From contig CAJTVN010000017.1 in NCBI GenBank assembly GCA_910579685.1, forward strand, positions 35,677 to 99,676: a stretch of 64,000 bases of DNA, given 5' to 3'. Of this stretch, positions 24,644 to 33,017 are shown piece after piece. The notes beneath the pieces were generated by a model. It made no database searches. It worked only from the letters and a program-made list of their open reading frames with translations, and was not told the DNA's origin. The position numbers and the translations under genes were made by a program. This stretch comes from an uncultured Lachnospiraceae bacterium. Lineage in GTDB: Bacteria; Bacillota; Clostridia; Lachnospirales; Lachnospiraceae. Each line of letters starts with the position of its first letter. Within the stretch, counting starts at the first letter, position 1.

Positions 24644-25882
24644 CTATATTTTTCCTCTGTAGCCCATCAGTTTCAATTTAAAATCATTGAGCAGTGGGCT
24701 CTGTGTCCTCTTTAGCTCCCCGCTTACCTTGTCTATGGTGGAGTTCTCGTCCTCCTCGAACCGATAGAGGGGATTCAGCCGGATACTCCCGTTCTCATAT
24801 CCCACGACTTCCGTGATCTCCATGGTCTTTCTGGATCTGTCCCTCAGCCTGGACAGATGGACGATGATATCCACGGCGGAGGCGATCTGCTGTCTTACCG
24901 CATCCAGGGGAAGACCGTCAGCCCCGGTAAGAACCATGGTCTCCAGACGGCTCAGCATATCCCTCGTGGAATTGGCATGGCCTGTTGAGAGGGAGCCGTC
25001 ATGGCCCGTGTTCATGGCCTGCAGCATATCCAGCGCTTCCGCTCCCCGGACCTCGCCCACCACAATACGGTCAGGACGCATACGAAGCGCTGACTTGATC
25101 AGATCCCGGATTGTGACCGCACCCACGCCCGCCGTGTTGGCGTTTCTGGTCTCAAGGCTCACCAGGTTGTCCACATTGGCAATCTGCAGTTCCGCCGAAT
25201 CCTCAATGGTGATCACACGCTCATCCGACGGGATGAAGTTGGATATCGCATTGAGAAAGGTGGTCTTTCCTGATCCGGTTCCCCCGCAGATGAAAATATT
25301 GTATTTTGCGCGCACAAGGAGCTTTAGCACCTCCGCAATCTGCGGCGTGATCGATTTGTACTGGATCAGTTTTTCCACGGTCATCGGTTCTTTTGAGAAT
25401 TTTCTTATGGTGACGATAGGCCCTTTCAGCGAGATCGGCGGCAGAACCACGTTCACACGGGATCCGTCCGGCAGTCTGGTATCCACGATGGGATTTGCCT
25501 GATTCACTTCCCTTCCCGCAAGGGCGACGATTCTCTGTATGATGTCCTGAAGTTTTTCCTCGCTCTCAAAATGTTCCTCCAGCGCCGTCAGCTTGCCGGA
25601 CTTCTCAATAAAGATTTCTTTCGGCCCGTTGATCATGACCTCCGTTACCGAGTCGTCATTTATTATGGTGTCAAGAAGGCCGAACCCCCGTATGGAGCTG
25701 AAGATCTGGTCGATCAGAAAGGCCTTTTCCCCAATGGAGACATACCTTCCCTCAAAGTACCGGTCCACCTCTCTGCGAACCTGTTCTTCCAGCATTTCGT
25801 CCGTGGTTTTGGTCAGATTAATGTTTTCCAGAATCTTTTTCCGAATAGATTCCCGCGCTTCGTTCAGTATCTCCTGCGGCAT
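24644..25882 (-). CDS. tadA: Tad pilus assembly/retraction ATPase TadA (CpaF)
   Basis: A 412-residue secretion ATPase of the VirB11/GspE superfamily. Visible motifs are Walker A (CGGTGSGKTTFLNAIS), the Asp box (VITIEDSAELQ), Walker B (RIVVGEVRGAEALDML) and the His box (MNTGHDGSLSTGHANS). An N-terminal helical domain precedes the catalytic core. It powers Flp polymerisation, and CpaF-type motors can also drive retraction. It lies 17 bases downstream of tadZ. All catalytic motifs are intact, so the machine should be active. Confidence 0.95.
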   Translation of the reverse strand: MPQEILNEARESIRKKILENINLTKTTDEMLEEQVRREVDRYFEGRYVSIGEKAFLIDQIFSSIRGFGLLDTIINDDSVTEVMINGPKEIFIEKSGKLTALEEHFESEEKLQDIIQRIVALAGREVNQANPIVDTRLPDGSRVNVVLPPISLKGPIVTIRKFSKEPMTVEKLIQYKSITPQIAEVLKLLVRAKYNIFICGGTGSGKTTFLNAISNFIPSDERVITIEDSAELQIANVDNLVSLETRNANTAGVGAVTIRDLIKSALRMRPDRIVVGEVRGAEALDMLQAMNTGHDGSLSTGHANSTRDMLSRLETMVLTGADGLPLDAVRQQIASAVDIIVHLSRLRDRSRKTMEITEVVGYENGSIRLNPLYRFEEDENSTIDKVSGELKRTQSPLLNDFKLKLMGYRGKI

Positions 25883-25899
25883 ATGGCTTCCCCCGTGTC

Positions 25900-26967
25900 T
25901 TATTTGATGCTCTGCAGCAGCTCCATTTTGGAAATCCGATCCACAATACCCGCATAATTTCCATTCTCGATTAGCGGGAATGCACCGTTTATGCGAATCT
26001 GTAAAATGTGCTCCGGAAGCTGTTCGCTCTTCAGGGTCCGGTTAAAATAAATACACATTTTCGAAATAATGTCGACTCTCTTCGTCTCCTCCACGGCCTG
26101 CACGCATTTTAGATAGCGCTCCAGTTTAATCTCTGCCATCTGCGCATGATCCATGATCATGACAACCCGGTTTGCCATGGACATCACCATAATTTCCTTT
26201 TCGTGCAGCCCGTTGCCGAGATCAATGATCACCTTGTCGTAAGACTTCGAAGCCTCGATAGCCTTCAGCAGTTCCCGGATATCTTCCCGGGAAAGGGTCT
26301 GCAGATCCATCGGGTTGGTACATTCCTTAAAATAATAGGTTCCCATGCCGTCTCTGGAAACCGAACTTTCAATCTTCAGTTCCAGGGTGTTTCTCCTGCT
26401 CTTTATGGCGTAGAGGAGCTCGTCCAGCCCGGGCTTTGCCTCCCCCGCAAACGAAAGTCCGCAAAAGCCCAGGTCTTCCAGATTCAGATACAGCACCTTC
26501 TCCATCTGTGAAAATGCCTTTGCCGCGGCACAGGCAATGGTCGAGGCGCCGATTCCCCCTCCCGCCGAAACAAATGCGATAAAGGCGGTTTTTCCGCTGA
26601 CAATGGACATGTTCTCGTAATGAACGTGCTCCTTTTTTGCATACAGATCCAGCAGATCCCGGTAAATCCGGTCCGCCCTGCGGTACTTTTCCAGATACCG
26701 GCCTTCCTCCTGTTCCCTCCCGTTTTCCGCAAGGTATGCCCACAGTTTTCCTTCCAGAAATTTGGGTTCCAGCTTTTGAACCTCGGATTCGAGCTCCTCT
26801 CCCACCAGAATCAGATCCGCCTGATTCGATTCAAAGATCTGCCGCAAATAGTCAGACCGGGTATAGACATTCCACTGAAATTTATCATAATAATGGGAAT
26901 TAAAATAATTTACCAGCTTCTCGCAATAAAATGCATCCTCAGAACATATAAACACTTTGATTTTCAT
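25900..26967 (-). CDS. tadZ: TadZ/CpaE-like atypical ParA ATPase
   Basis: A 355-residue protein with an N-terminal receiver-like domain (1-125; MKIKVFICSEDAFYCEKLVN) and a ParA/MinD-type domain. The nucleotide loop reads SAGGGIGASTIA: the usual Walker A lysine is Ala, as in other atypical TadZ proteins. A later motif, VIIDLGNGLHEKEIMVMSMA, is MinD-like. TadZ positions the Tad machinery in the cell. It is the first gene of the 16-gene unit, with a perfect sigma-A promoter about 40 bases upstream of the ATG and GAGGAAC as RBS. Confidence 0.9.
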   Translation of the reverse strand: MKIKVFICSEDAFYCEKLVNYFNSHYYDKFQWNVYTRSDYLRQIFESNQADLILVGEELESEVQKLEPKFLEGKLWAYLAENGREQEEGRYLEKYRRADRIYRDLLDLYAKKEHVHYENMSIVSGKTAFIAFVSAGGGIGASTIACAAAKAFSQMEKVLYLNLEDLGFCGLSFAGEAKPGLDELLYAIKSRRNTLELKIESSVSRDGMGTYYFKECTNPMDLQTLSREDIRELLKAIEASKSYDKVIIDLGNGLHEKEIMVMSMANRVVMIMDHAQMAEIKLERYLKCVQAVEETKRVDIISKMCIYFNRTLKSEQLPEHILQIRINGAFPLIENGNYAGIVDRISKMELLQSIK

Positions 26968-27003
26968 AAATAGTTCCTCTGTATAACCAAATGATTCTTT
27001 TTT

Positions 27004-27032
27004 ATTATAAGCACGAATTTTCCGTTTGTCAA
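27004..27032 (-). promoter_or_regulatory. Perfect consensus promoter of the tad operon
   Basis: The minus strand reads TTGACA (27027-27032), exactly 17 bases, TATAAT (27004-27009). Transcription should start near 26997, about 30 bases before tadZ. A fully consensus promoter implies strong expression unless repressed. Confidence 0.9.
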
Positions 27033-27067
27033 CTCTATAGAGTATATTGTGATATTCTATAGAATAT
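27032..27067. promoter_or_regulatory. Paired palindromic operators between tadZ and the XRE gene
   Basis: ACTCTATAGAGT (27032-27043) is a perfect 12-bp palindrome and ATATTCTATAGAATAT (27052-27067) a perfect 16-bp one. They share the core TCTATAGA, and their centres are exactly 22 bp apart, two DNA turns. The first abuts the -35 box of the tad promoter. The adjacent XRE protein is the obvious candidate ligand; that link is inferred. Confidence 0.75.
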
Positions 27068-27138
27068 ATTTTAGAGTAATAAATATTGTTATACTATTTT
27101 TTAAAACATGTGTATTTTTCTTTTATCGGGGTACAATT

Positions 27139-27468
27139 ATGGATATGGAAAAAGATTACAATTTAATGGTAGGACTGAGAATCCGTGAAATCCGCGAATC
27201 CATGCGCCTGTCACGAGAAAAATTCAGTGAAAAATGCGATATATCAAGCAGCTTCCTCGCTGATGTGGAACGAGGCAAAAAAAGCCTGACCTCCAAAACG
27301 ATCTATAAAATTTGCTCCTCCTGTAACATATCGGCTGATTATATTGTCCTTGGGCATAGGGAGGGTTTTGATAAGGATGTGGGAATCGAAATTCTGAATT
27401 CGTTCAACGAGGAACAGATGGAACATGTTATAACGATTTTATATGAGCTGCGCAAGCTTTCCTCCTGA
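27139..27468 (+). CDS. XRE-family transcriptional regulator, probable tad operon regulator
   Basis: A 109-residue protein with a Cro/C1-type helix-turn-helix over about residues 8-65 (GLRIREIRESMRLSREKFSE, SSFLADVERGKKSLT, ISADYIVLG). The short C-terminal part has FNEEQMEHVITILYELRKL, similar to the dimerising tail of SinR/SlrR-like clostridial regulators. I prefer the ATG at 27139 over an upstream in-frame one, because the preceding 30 residues are Phe/Ile-rich and fall in the AT-rich promoter. The RBS is weak. It is divergent from tadZ across paired operators. A biofilm or pilus master-regulator role is inferred from position. Confidence 0.85.
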   Translation: MDMEKDYNLMVGLRIREIRESMRLSREKFSEKCDISSSFLADVERGKKSLTSKTIYKICSSCNISADYIVLGHREGFDKDVGIEILNSFNEEQMEHVITILYELRKLSS

Positions 27469-27494
27469 CGGAAAAGATAAAGATATAAGAAAAC

Positions 27495-27527
27495 CGGAAA
27501 GGATTTTCCACATCCCTTCCGATTTTT
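27495..27527 (+). terminator. Terminator after the XRE gene
   Basis: CGGAA-A-GGAT pairs with ATCC-C-TTCCG around a short loop, followed by ATTTTTAATT. It lies 26 bases after the XRE stop. Confidence 0.65.
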
Positions 27528-27553
27528 AATTATAGTAAATAATTCTGTTTCTT

Positions 27554-27583
27554 TTGCCAATTTCCTGCCAAATGTAGTAAACT
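27554..27583 (+). promoter_or_regulatory. Promoter of the acyltransferase remnant
   Basis: TTGCCA (27554-27559), an 18-base spacer and TAAACT (27578-27583). The predicted start, about 27590, coincides with the first base of the structured leader that follows. Confidence 0.5.
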
Positions 27584-27589
27584 ATCTTT

Positions 27590-27680
27590 AAAGCGATACG
27601 GCTCTGTAAAAAAGAGCAAAATCTATCGCTGGCGAACCGGCCATTCAAAGCTCGGGAAAACCGGAAGGAGCCCCCCAGAA
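27590..27680 (+). promoter_or_regulatory. Structured 5' leader of unknown type (candidate riboswitch)
   Basis: AGCGATA (27592-27598) pairs with TATCGCT (27624-27630). Within it, GCTCT (27601-27605) pairs with AGAGC (27613-27617). Downstream, CCGG (27637-27640) can pair with CCGG (27661-27664), and GCTC (27650-27653) with GAGC (27668-27671). That last pairing would occlude the AAGGAG ribosome binding site (27665-27670) of the following GTG start. I compared it from memory with c-di-GMP, SAM, preQ1, fluoride and ZTP classes and it fits none convincingly. Confidence 0.4.
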
Positions 27681-27985
27681 GTGAGACTTTTCAATCAGAA
27701 TTCCCCCACATCATCCGCAGTTACAAGCATCTTTTGCCCAGCAGAGAACTTTTCGCAGGCTCAGAGCGGACGCTCTCAGAGACTTTCGGGCCTCAACGGA
27801 CTGCGGGCAATCTTCTGCCTGGGAATTATGCTCTATCATGTCAACGAAAGCTTCCAGTCACTTTTTCCCACCCTGCTCTCTCCGGGCTGCCGGAGAGAAA
27901 CCCACTGGTAAATTTTACTCTGTATTTTATCATCCTTCTTGCCGCGGCGCAGCTGTCGTATCGCCGGCTGGAGAGACGGAACTGA
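27681..27985 (+). pseudogene. Acyltransferase-3 (OafA/YrhL-type) gene remnant with interior deleted
   Basis: A GTG start with AAGGAG 10 bases upstream begins a protein with LNGLRAIFCLGIMLYHVNES, the classic first helix of membrane acyltransferase family 3. It stops at 27911. In another frame, NFTLYFIILLAAAQLSYRRL up to the stop at 27985 is the typical last helix and basic tail of the same family. About 250 or more intervening residues are gone, and the junction (near 27885-27905) is frameshifted. The 3' end overlaps the convergent TetR gene. This is a broken gene that still has its promoter and leader. Confidence 0.7.
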
Positions 27986-28610
27986 CTTCCTGAACCTCCC
28001 GGCACACGCCCTCACAGACCATGCCACGCATCCGGCTTTTTGCCTCTTCCTTCCGATATTCCCTGTTTTTCAGAAGCATACCGTAACACAGAATTTTGGA
28101 GAACACGCTCATGACAAGATATGCCTCCTTCTCCGGCGAGATCGGCGCTACAGTGCCGATCTCGTCTTCCAGCATCCGCCTCAATACGTTTATTACAGGG
28201 TTTACCGGCCGCTCCTTCGATCCCGTCTCCTTTTCCAACTCCCGAAAACGCCTGCCCAGGGCGGAATTGTCAGATACCGCATGAATCAGCTGCAAAATGC
28301 AGTTGGACTTTGTCAGCTGCCTCTCCATCTCCACCAAAATATAGTTTACCTTGTCATACAGGCACTTCTCACCACACAGCCCCGCATAAAGCTGCCTGCA
28401 GAACAGCTCCACATTATAAAAGAGAGCCCTCGCAATCATTTCCTCTTTATCCGAAAAATACTCATAGGCGGTACCCTTGCCGATCCCTGCTCTTCCCGTG
28501 ATCTCCGACACGGTAAGGCTGCCGAGATCTGCGCCTTCCTCGAACAGTTCAAGCACCGCCCGGTAAACAGCGGCCTCTTTCGGTGACAGGGTCTGTTTCC
28601 GTTTCTCCAT
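27930..28610 (-). CDS. TetR/AcrR-family regulator of the adjacent RND exporter
   Basis: A 226-residue regulator. The N-terminal helix-turn-helix SLTVSEITGRAGIGKGTAYEYFSDKEEM is a standard TetR signature; the C-terminal ligand domain is not specific. Its last 20 residues are low-complexity and lie over the acyltransferase remnant, so the original C-terminus may have been replaced when that gene was gutted. It is 33 bases downstream of the exporter gene on the same strand. Palindromes typical of TetR operators lie in the exporter promoter, so repression of the shared operon is likely. Confidence 0.88.
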   Translation of the reverse strand: MEKRKQTLSPKEAAVYRAVLELFEEGADLGSLTVSEITGRAGIGKGTAYEYFSDKEEMIARALFYNVELFCRQLYAGLCGEKCLYDKVNYILVEMERQLTKSNCILQLIHAVSDNSALGRRFRELEKETGSKERPVNPVINVLRRMLEDEIGTVAPISPEKEAYLVMSVFSKILCYGMLLKNREYRKEEAKSRMRGMVCEGVCREVQEVSSVSPAGDTTAAPRQEG

Positions 28611-28643
28611 TTCCTCTCCCTCTTTCGTCCTGCGAAACCTGAT

Positions 28644-31600
28644 TTACGACATTTCCATATCATCCGGCTTCTTTTCCCGCATAAAGATATCGTAAATACA
28701 GGGAATCACAAACAGTGTCATCAGGGTTCCGTAAATCAGGCCGCCGATTGTTACCACCGACATGGGCTTTGCCATATCCGCTCCCATATCCTTGCTGAAC
28801 GCCATGGTGCTCAGCGCCAAGATCGTGGTGAGTGCGGTCATGAGCACCGGGCGGAGCCTGGTCCGGCCCGCCGTCATGATCGCCTCTCTTTTTTCCATTC
28901 CGGACTCCCGCAGCTGATTGATGTAGTCCACAAGCACGATGCCGTTGTTTACAATAATGCCGGAGAGCATGACAAAGCCGATAAGCGCAATGACGCTGAC
29001 CTCGCTTCCGCTGAAAATAAGTCCCAGGAATCCCCCCGTAAACGCCAGGGGGATTGTAAACATAATGATAAAGGGCGAGAGCAGGGACTGGAACTGCGCC
29101 ACCATGATCAGGTACATGAACACGACCGCCAGAAGCATCATCAGGTAAATCTGTTCCATTGCGTCGTTGATGGTCTCATTCTCCCCGCTCATTACCAGCG
29201 TATATCCGTCCGGAACCTGATAATCCGCAAGAGCCCGCTCCACCTCGTCAGCCACAAGGCCCACGTTGTAGCCGTCCGCGATCGCCGCTGACACCGCAAG
29301 GTATCTGGTCTGGTCGGTACGGTTCACGGATTTCGGCGATTCCATATCCGCAAAGTCCGCAATCTCAGAGAGCCTGATCTTTTCCCTGGTTCCGTCTTTC
29401 TTGTCTCTGGTAAGCTCCAGATTCTTCACAAGGTCTCTGGTAAGCTCCATATCCTTCGCATTCTTCACATAGACATCATATTCCCGGATCTCCGTCTCCA
29501 GTGCGGTGGAGCTGGAAGCGTCCGCAAGCTTTGACTGGATCTGCTGGAAAACCTGGGCCACCGTAAGTCCGTGTTCGATGGCCTTATCCCTGTCGACCAG
29601 GATGCGCATCTCGCCGGTGGCGTCCTCAAGGCCGTCGGAAACCTCCTGGGTTCCCTCCACTCCTTCCACAATTTCCGCCACTTCCTTTGCGATGGTCTGA
29701 ATCGTGTCCAGCTCCCGTCCTCTTACCTGTATATTGATACCGCTTCCTCCCAGGGCGCTCATATCCATGTCGGAGGTTTCAATGGAAATTTCCGCCTGCT
29801 TCTCCTCTGCGATATCCGCCAGCATCTCCTCGATCCCGGCCGCTATCTCGATATTGTCCCTCTCCTTGTCCTCGCCAAGGGCTATGTAAATACTGGTGGC
29901 ATTGGTGGCCGTATTGCCCCCTCCCGTGAGCATGCCCATGGAGGATGAGCTGGCCATGGCTCCCACATCCACCACTTCCTCCATCTCCATCAGACGGGCT
30001 ACCACCTCGTCCGTCACCTCCGCCGTTTCCGCAAGGGGTGTTTTTTCGGGAAGCGTCACCGTCATGCTGATCTGGGTGCTGTCCATTTCCGGCATAAACG
30101 CCGTTCCCTTTGCAAAAGCGGCCATGGCGCTCGTCACAAGAAGGGCAACCGCAAGTAAAAGCACCACCGGCTTAAAGCGCAGTGCCAGAGCGATTGACTT
30201 CTCATAAGCCGGCAGAAGTCTTCCGAAAAGTGCGCTCTCTTTCTGGGGCTTTACCCTTACCAGCATACCGGAGGCAAGAGCCGGAACCACGGTGAGGGCG
30301 ATCATCAGGCTGGCAAGCAGAGAGTATGCCAGGGTAAGGCCCAGATCCACGAAAAGCTGTCTGGTTATCCCCTCCGTGAATACAATAGGAAGGAACACAC
30401 AGACCGTTGTGAGGGTGGAGGCCAGAATGGCTCCCGCCACCTCCCCCGCACCTGCGATTGCGGCCTCCCTGGCCGAATAACCCTCCTCGTTCCGGAGCCT
30501 GTAAATGTTCTCAATCACCACAATGGAATTGTCCACCAGCATCCCGACTCCGAGGGCAAGGCCCGAGAGGGAAATCACGTTCAGGGTAACTCCGCTGAAA
30601 TACATGCACACCACCGCCGTGATCAGGCTGACCGGGATCGAGCATGCGACCACCGCAGTCGGTCTCCAGTCCCTCAGGAACAGAATCAGAATCAGAATTG
30701 CCAGCAGAGCGCCAAAGAGCACGTTGTTGATAATGGAATCCATCACCAGGTCAATATAAATTCCCTGATCCATCAGCGTAATCAGCATCAGGTTTTCGTT
30801 TTCCGTCTTCAGCTGTTCAAATTTATCCAGAATCCGGTCCGATACCTCACCGGTGGAGTATCCGGTCTGCTTCTGGATGGAGACCATAACACCCGCCTCG
30901 CCGTTCACGTTGGCATAGATATCCGCCGAATTGTCCGTCATGAACACGTCCGCCACATCCTCCAGGGTGATCACGTCCACTCCGTCCATCTCCGTGTTGA
31001 GAATCGGCATCTTTTTCAACGCCTCCACGTCCTCCGGCTTGTCCCCCACCCGGACAAGGTAGTCGATTCCCGCCTCCGTCACATATCCCGCAGGCATGGA
31101 AAAATTCTGGGCCGCAAGGAGCGACTTCACCGTGTCCACCGTGAGAATTCCGGTCATATCCGCCTGGTTGTAGGCGTTCTGCCTGGCCTCCTCCAGCTCC
31201 TCCTCGCTCTCGGCAATCTGTTCCAGGGCCTCCTTTAGCTGATCCGCCGTGTCACTTAGCTGCTCCTCGCCGCTTCGGATCTGCTCCCAGCCGCTCTCCA
31301 ACTGTTCCACGGCCTTTTCCAGCTGTTCCTGCCCGGACTCAATCTGCTTCTGTCCGGATTCCAGCTGCTTTTCCCCGGTCTCCAGCTGCTTTTCCGTGGC
31401 GTCTAACTGAGTCTCGGCCGTGATTAACTGCAGCTCTCCCAGGCTGATCATGGTCTGGGCGTTGGCAAATTCCGTTGCCGCAGTCAGATTTCCCTTGTAA
31501 AGCTCGCTCAGCGCAATATCGATCTGGGCAATGTTATTGTCCAGCTCCGTGATCTTTTCCTCCATCTGCGCAAGAGATTCCTTGTATTTTTCGATAGTTT

Positions 31601-32960
31601 CCTTGATAAAATCCAGGGCGCCCATCTGGCTCTCCAGATTCTCCCAGACAGCCCTCTGGCTCTCCAGAGACGCTTTCTTGCTGCTCACCGCAGCCTGAAC
31701 CACCCCGACGGTAGTCGTCTCGTCCGGGGCAAAATCCGGCGCAAGGAAGGTCTCCACCCTGACCCGGATCTCCTCGTCCAGAGAGGCGTACTCCGTATCG
31801 TCGCCCATACCGCCAAGAATCCCGGACAATTCCTCCGCCTCGGCAATCTGCTGGTCCAGCTCCTCCTTGGTGGGGATCCCATCGGGCAGAGGAAGCGTGT
31901 CCCCTCCCATATTGCCAAGATTCTCCTCCGCCTCCGCAAGCAGAGCCTTTATCTGCTCCAGTTCAAGGGTAAGATGCATTTTCGCCGCCTCGGCCTCGGA
32001 CTTTGCCGTGAGAAGCTGGGTCTCCGCCTCGGCCAGCTTCTCGGACGCCTCGCCCTTCTTCTCGGAAAGCTCGCTCTTTCCCTGCTCCAGCCTGCTCTTG
32101 TTCTCCTCGATCTCGGCACGTCCGTCGGCGATCTTCTGTCTGCCGTCGGCAAGTTCTTTTTTACTGTCCTCCAGCTCCTTCTTGCTGTCCTCCAGTTCCT
32201 TTCGGTTGTCCTCGATCTCCTGCTCGCCCTCGATCAGATCCTGCTTGGATTCCTCAAGCTCGGCCCTGGCATCGGCAAGCTCCTCCTGGCCGTCATAAAT
32301 ATCCCGCCTTCCCTCCTCGATCTGCTCCTCGGCGTCCTTCATCTCCTCGTCAATGGATCCAAAGACCTGCCGGTTGATCTGATCCAGCTTTTCCTGCCGG
32401 ATGATCACATGCACGCTCTCCTCCAGAAGCCCCGTGGCACTGGCGGAAGCCACGCCCTCAATGCTCTCCAGCTCCGGTATGATCGTGTTCTGCGTCATCT
32501 CGCTGATCTGGGCTCCTGTCATATCCGTGCCGCCCACCGCCGCAATCATGACCGGAAGCATGTCCGGGTTCATCTTCATTATGATCGGGTTTCCCACGGA
32601 ATCATCCCAATAGCTTTTGATCTGATCCAGATTCTCCCTGATTTCCAGGGATACCGCATTCATGTCCGCAGACTGCGTAAATTCCAAAATCACCATGGAG
32701 TAATTCTCGCTGGAAACCGAACTGATATTTTCTATGTTGCTGACTGTGGCCATGGAAGCCTCCACGGGCTTGGTCACCACCATTTCCACGGTCTCCGGGC
32801 TGGCTCCCGCATAGGTGGTCATTACCAGCACATAGGGAAGCGTGATGTTCGGCAGCAGATCCGTCGTCATTCTCGTAAAAGAGACGACGCCGAGAACGAT
32901 AGCAAGCACCACGCCGACCAATACGGTATAAGGCTTTCTGACGCTGAATTTTCCTAACAT
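28644..32960 (-). CDS. RND-superfamily efflux permease with a 390-residue coiled-coil insertion
   Basis: A 1438-residue exporter of the HAE1/AcrB type. The start FSVRKPYTVLVGVVLAIVLG, porter-domain segments, and the fourth-helix motif GVGMLVDNSIVVIENIYRLR are typical; the Asp-Asn pair stands where AcrB has two Asp. Two sets of helices (about 700-900 and 1290-1430) give the usual twelve. Residues about 203-590 are not in AcrB: they form heptad-rich Glu/Lys/Gln repeats (ELEDSKKELEDSKKELADG, QLESGQKQIESGQEQLEKA) inserted in the first porter domain. No membrane fusion protein or outer-membrane channel gene is nearby, so the insert may form a channel or stalk across the thick wall. Substrate unknown. 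Confidence 0.9.
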   Translation of the reverse strand: MLGKFSVRKPYTVLVGVVLAIVLGVVSFTRMTTDLLPNITLPYVLVMTTYAGASPETVEMVVTKPVEASMATVSNIENISSVSSENYSMVILEFTQSADMNAVSLEIRENLDQIKSYWDDSVGNPIIMKMNPDMLPVMIAAVGGTDMTGAQISEMTQNTIIPELESIEGVASASATGLLEESVHVIIRQEKLDQINRQVFGSIDEEMKDAEEQIEEGRRDIYDGQEELADARAELEESKQDLIEGEQEIEDNRKELEDSKKELEDSKKELADGRQKIADGRAEIEENKSRLEQGKSELSEKKGEASEKLAEAETQLLTAKSEAEAAKMHLTLELEQIKALLAEAEENLGNMGGDTLPLPDGIPTKEELDQQIAEAEELSGILGGMGDDTEYASLDEEIRVRVETFLAPDFAPDETTTVGVVQAAVSSKKASLESQRAVWENLESQMGALDFIKETIEKYKESLAQMEEKITELDNNIAQIDIALSELYKGNLTAATEFANAQTMISLGELQLITAETQLDATEKQLETGEKQLESGQKQIESGQEQLEKAVEQLESGWEQIRSGEEQLSDTADQLKEALEQIAESEEELEEARQNAYNQADMTGILTVDTVKSLLAAQNFSMPAGYVTEAGIDYLVRVGDKPEDVEALKKMPILNTEMDGVDVITLEDVADVFMTDNSADIYANVNGEAGVMVSIQKQTGYSTGEVSDRILDKFEQLKTENENLMLITLMDQGIYIDLVMDSIINNVLFGALLAILILILFLRDWRPTAVVACSIPVSLITAVVCMYFSGVTLNVISLSGLALGVGMLVDNSIVVIENIYRLRNEEGYSAREAAIAGAGEVAGAILASTLTTVCVFLPIVFTEGITRQLFVDLGLTLAYSLLASLMIALTVVPALASGMLVRVKPQKESALFGRLLPAYEKSIALALRFKPVVLLLAVALLVTSAMAAFAKGTAFMPEMDSTQISMTVTLPEKTPLAETAEVTDEVVARLMEMEEVVDVGAMASSSSMGMLTGGGNTATNATSIYIALGEDKERDNIEIAAGIEEMLADIAEEKQAEISIETSDMDMSALGGSGINIQVRGRELDTIQTIAKEVAEIVEGVEGTQEVSDGLEDATGEMRILVDRDKAIEHGLTVAQVFQQIQSKLADASSSTALETEIREYDVYVKNAKDMELTRDLVKNLELTRDKKDGTREKIRLSEIADFADMESPKSVNRTDQTRYLAVSAAIADGYNVGLVADEVERALADYQVPDGYTLVMSGENETINDAMEQIYLMMLLAVVFMYLIMVAQFQSLLSPFIIMFTIPLAFTGGFLGLIFSGSEVSVIALIGFVMLSGIIVNNGIVLVDYINQLRESGMEKREAIMTAGRTRLRPVLMTALTTILALSTMAFSKDMGADMAKPMSVVTIGGLIYGTLMTLFVIPCIYDIFMREKKPDDMEMS

Positions 32961-32992
32961 TATGTATTCTTCCTTTCATCCGTTTTCCGTCC

Positions 32993-33004
32993 GACCAGTC
33001 GGTC
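32993..33004. promoter_or_regulatory. Candidate TetR operator downstream of the RND promoter
   Basis: GACC-AGTC-GGTC is an inverted repeat inside CCGACCAGTCGGTCAGTC, a form often seen as a TetR-family operator. It lies between the -10 box and the start codon, where binding would block transcription. Confidence 0.5.
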
Positions 33005-33017
33005 AGTCCCGCATAAA

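Noticed and set aside
27590..27680. c-di-GMP-I riboswitch upstream of the acyltransferase remnant
   Set aside because: CAAAGC and GGCGAACC are reminiscent, but their order and the surrounding stems do not match the known aptamer, so I left the leader unassigned.
31867..32957. Ser- and Leu-rich plus-strand frames opposite the RND coiled coil
   Set aside because: Antisense of Glu/Lys/Gln heptad codons; no start signal or family.
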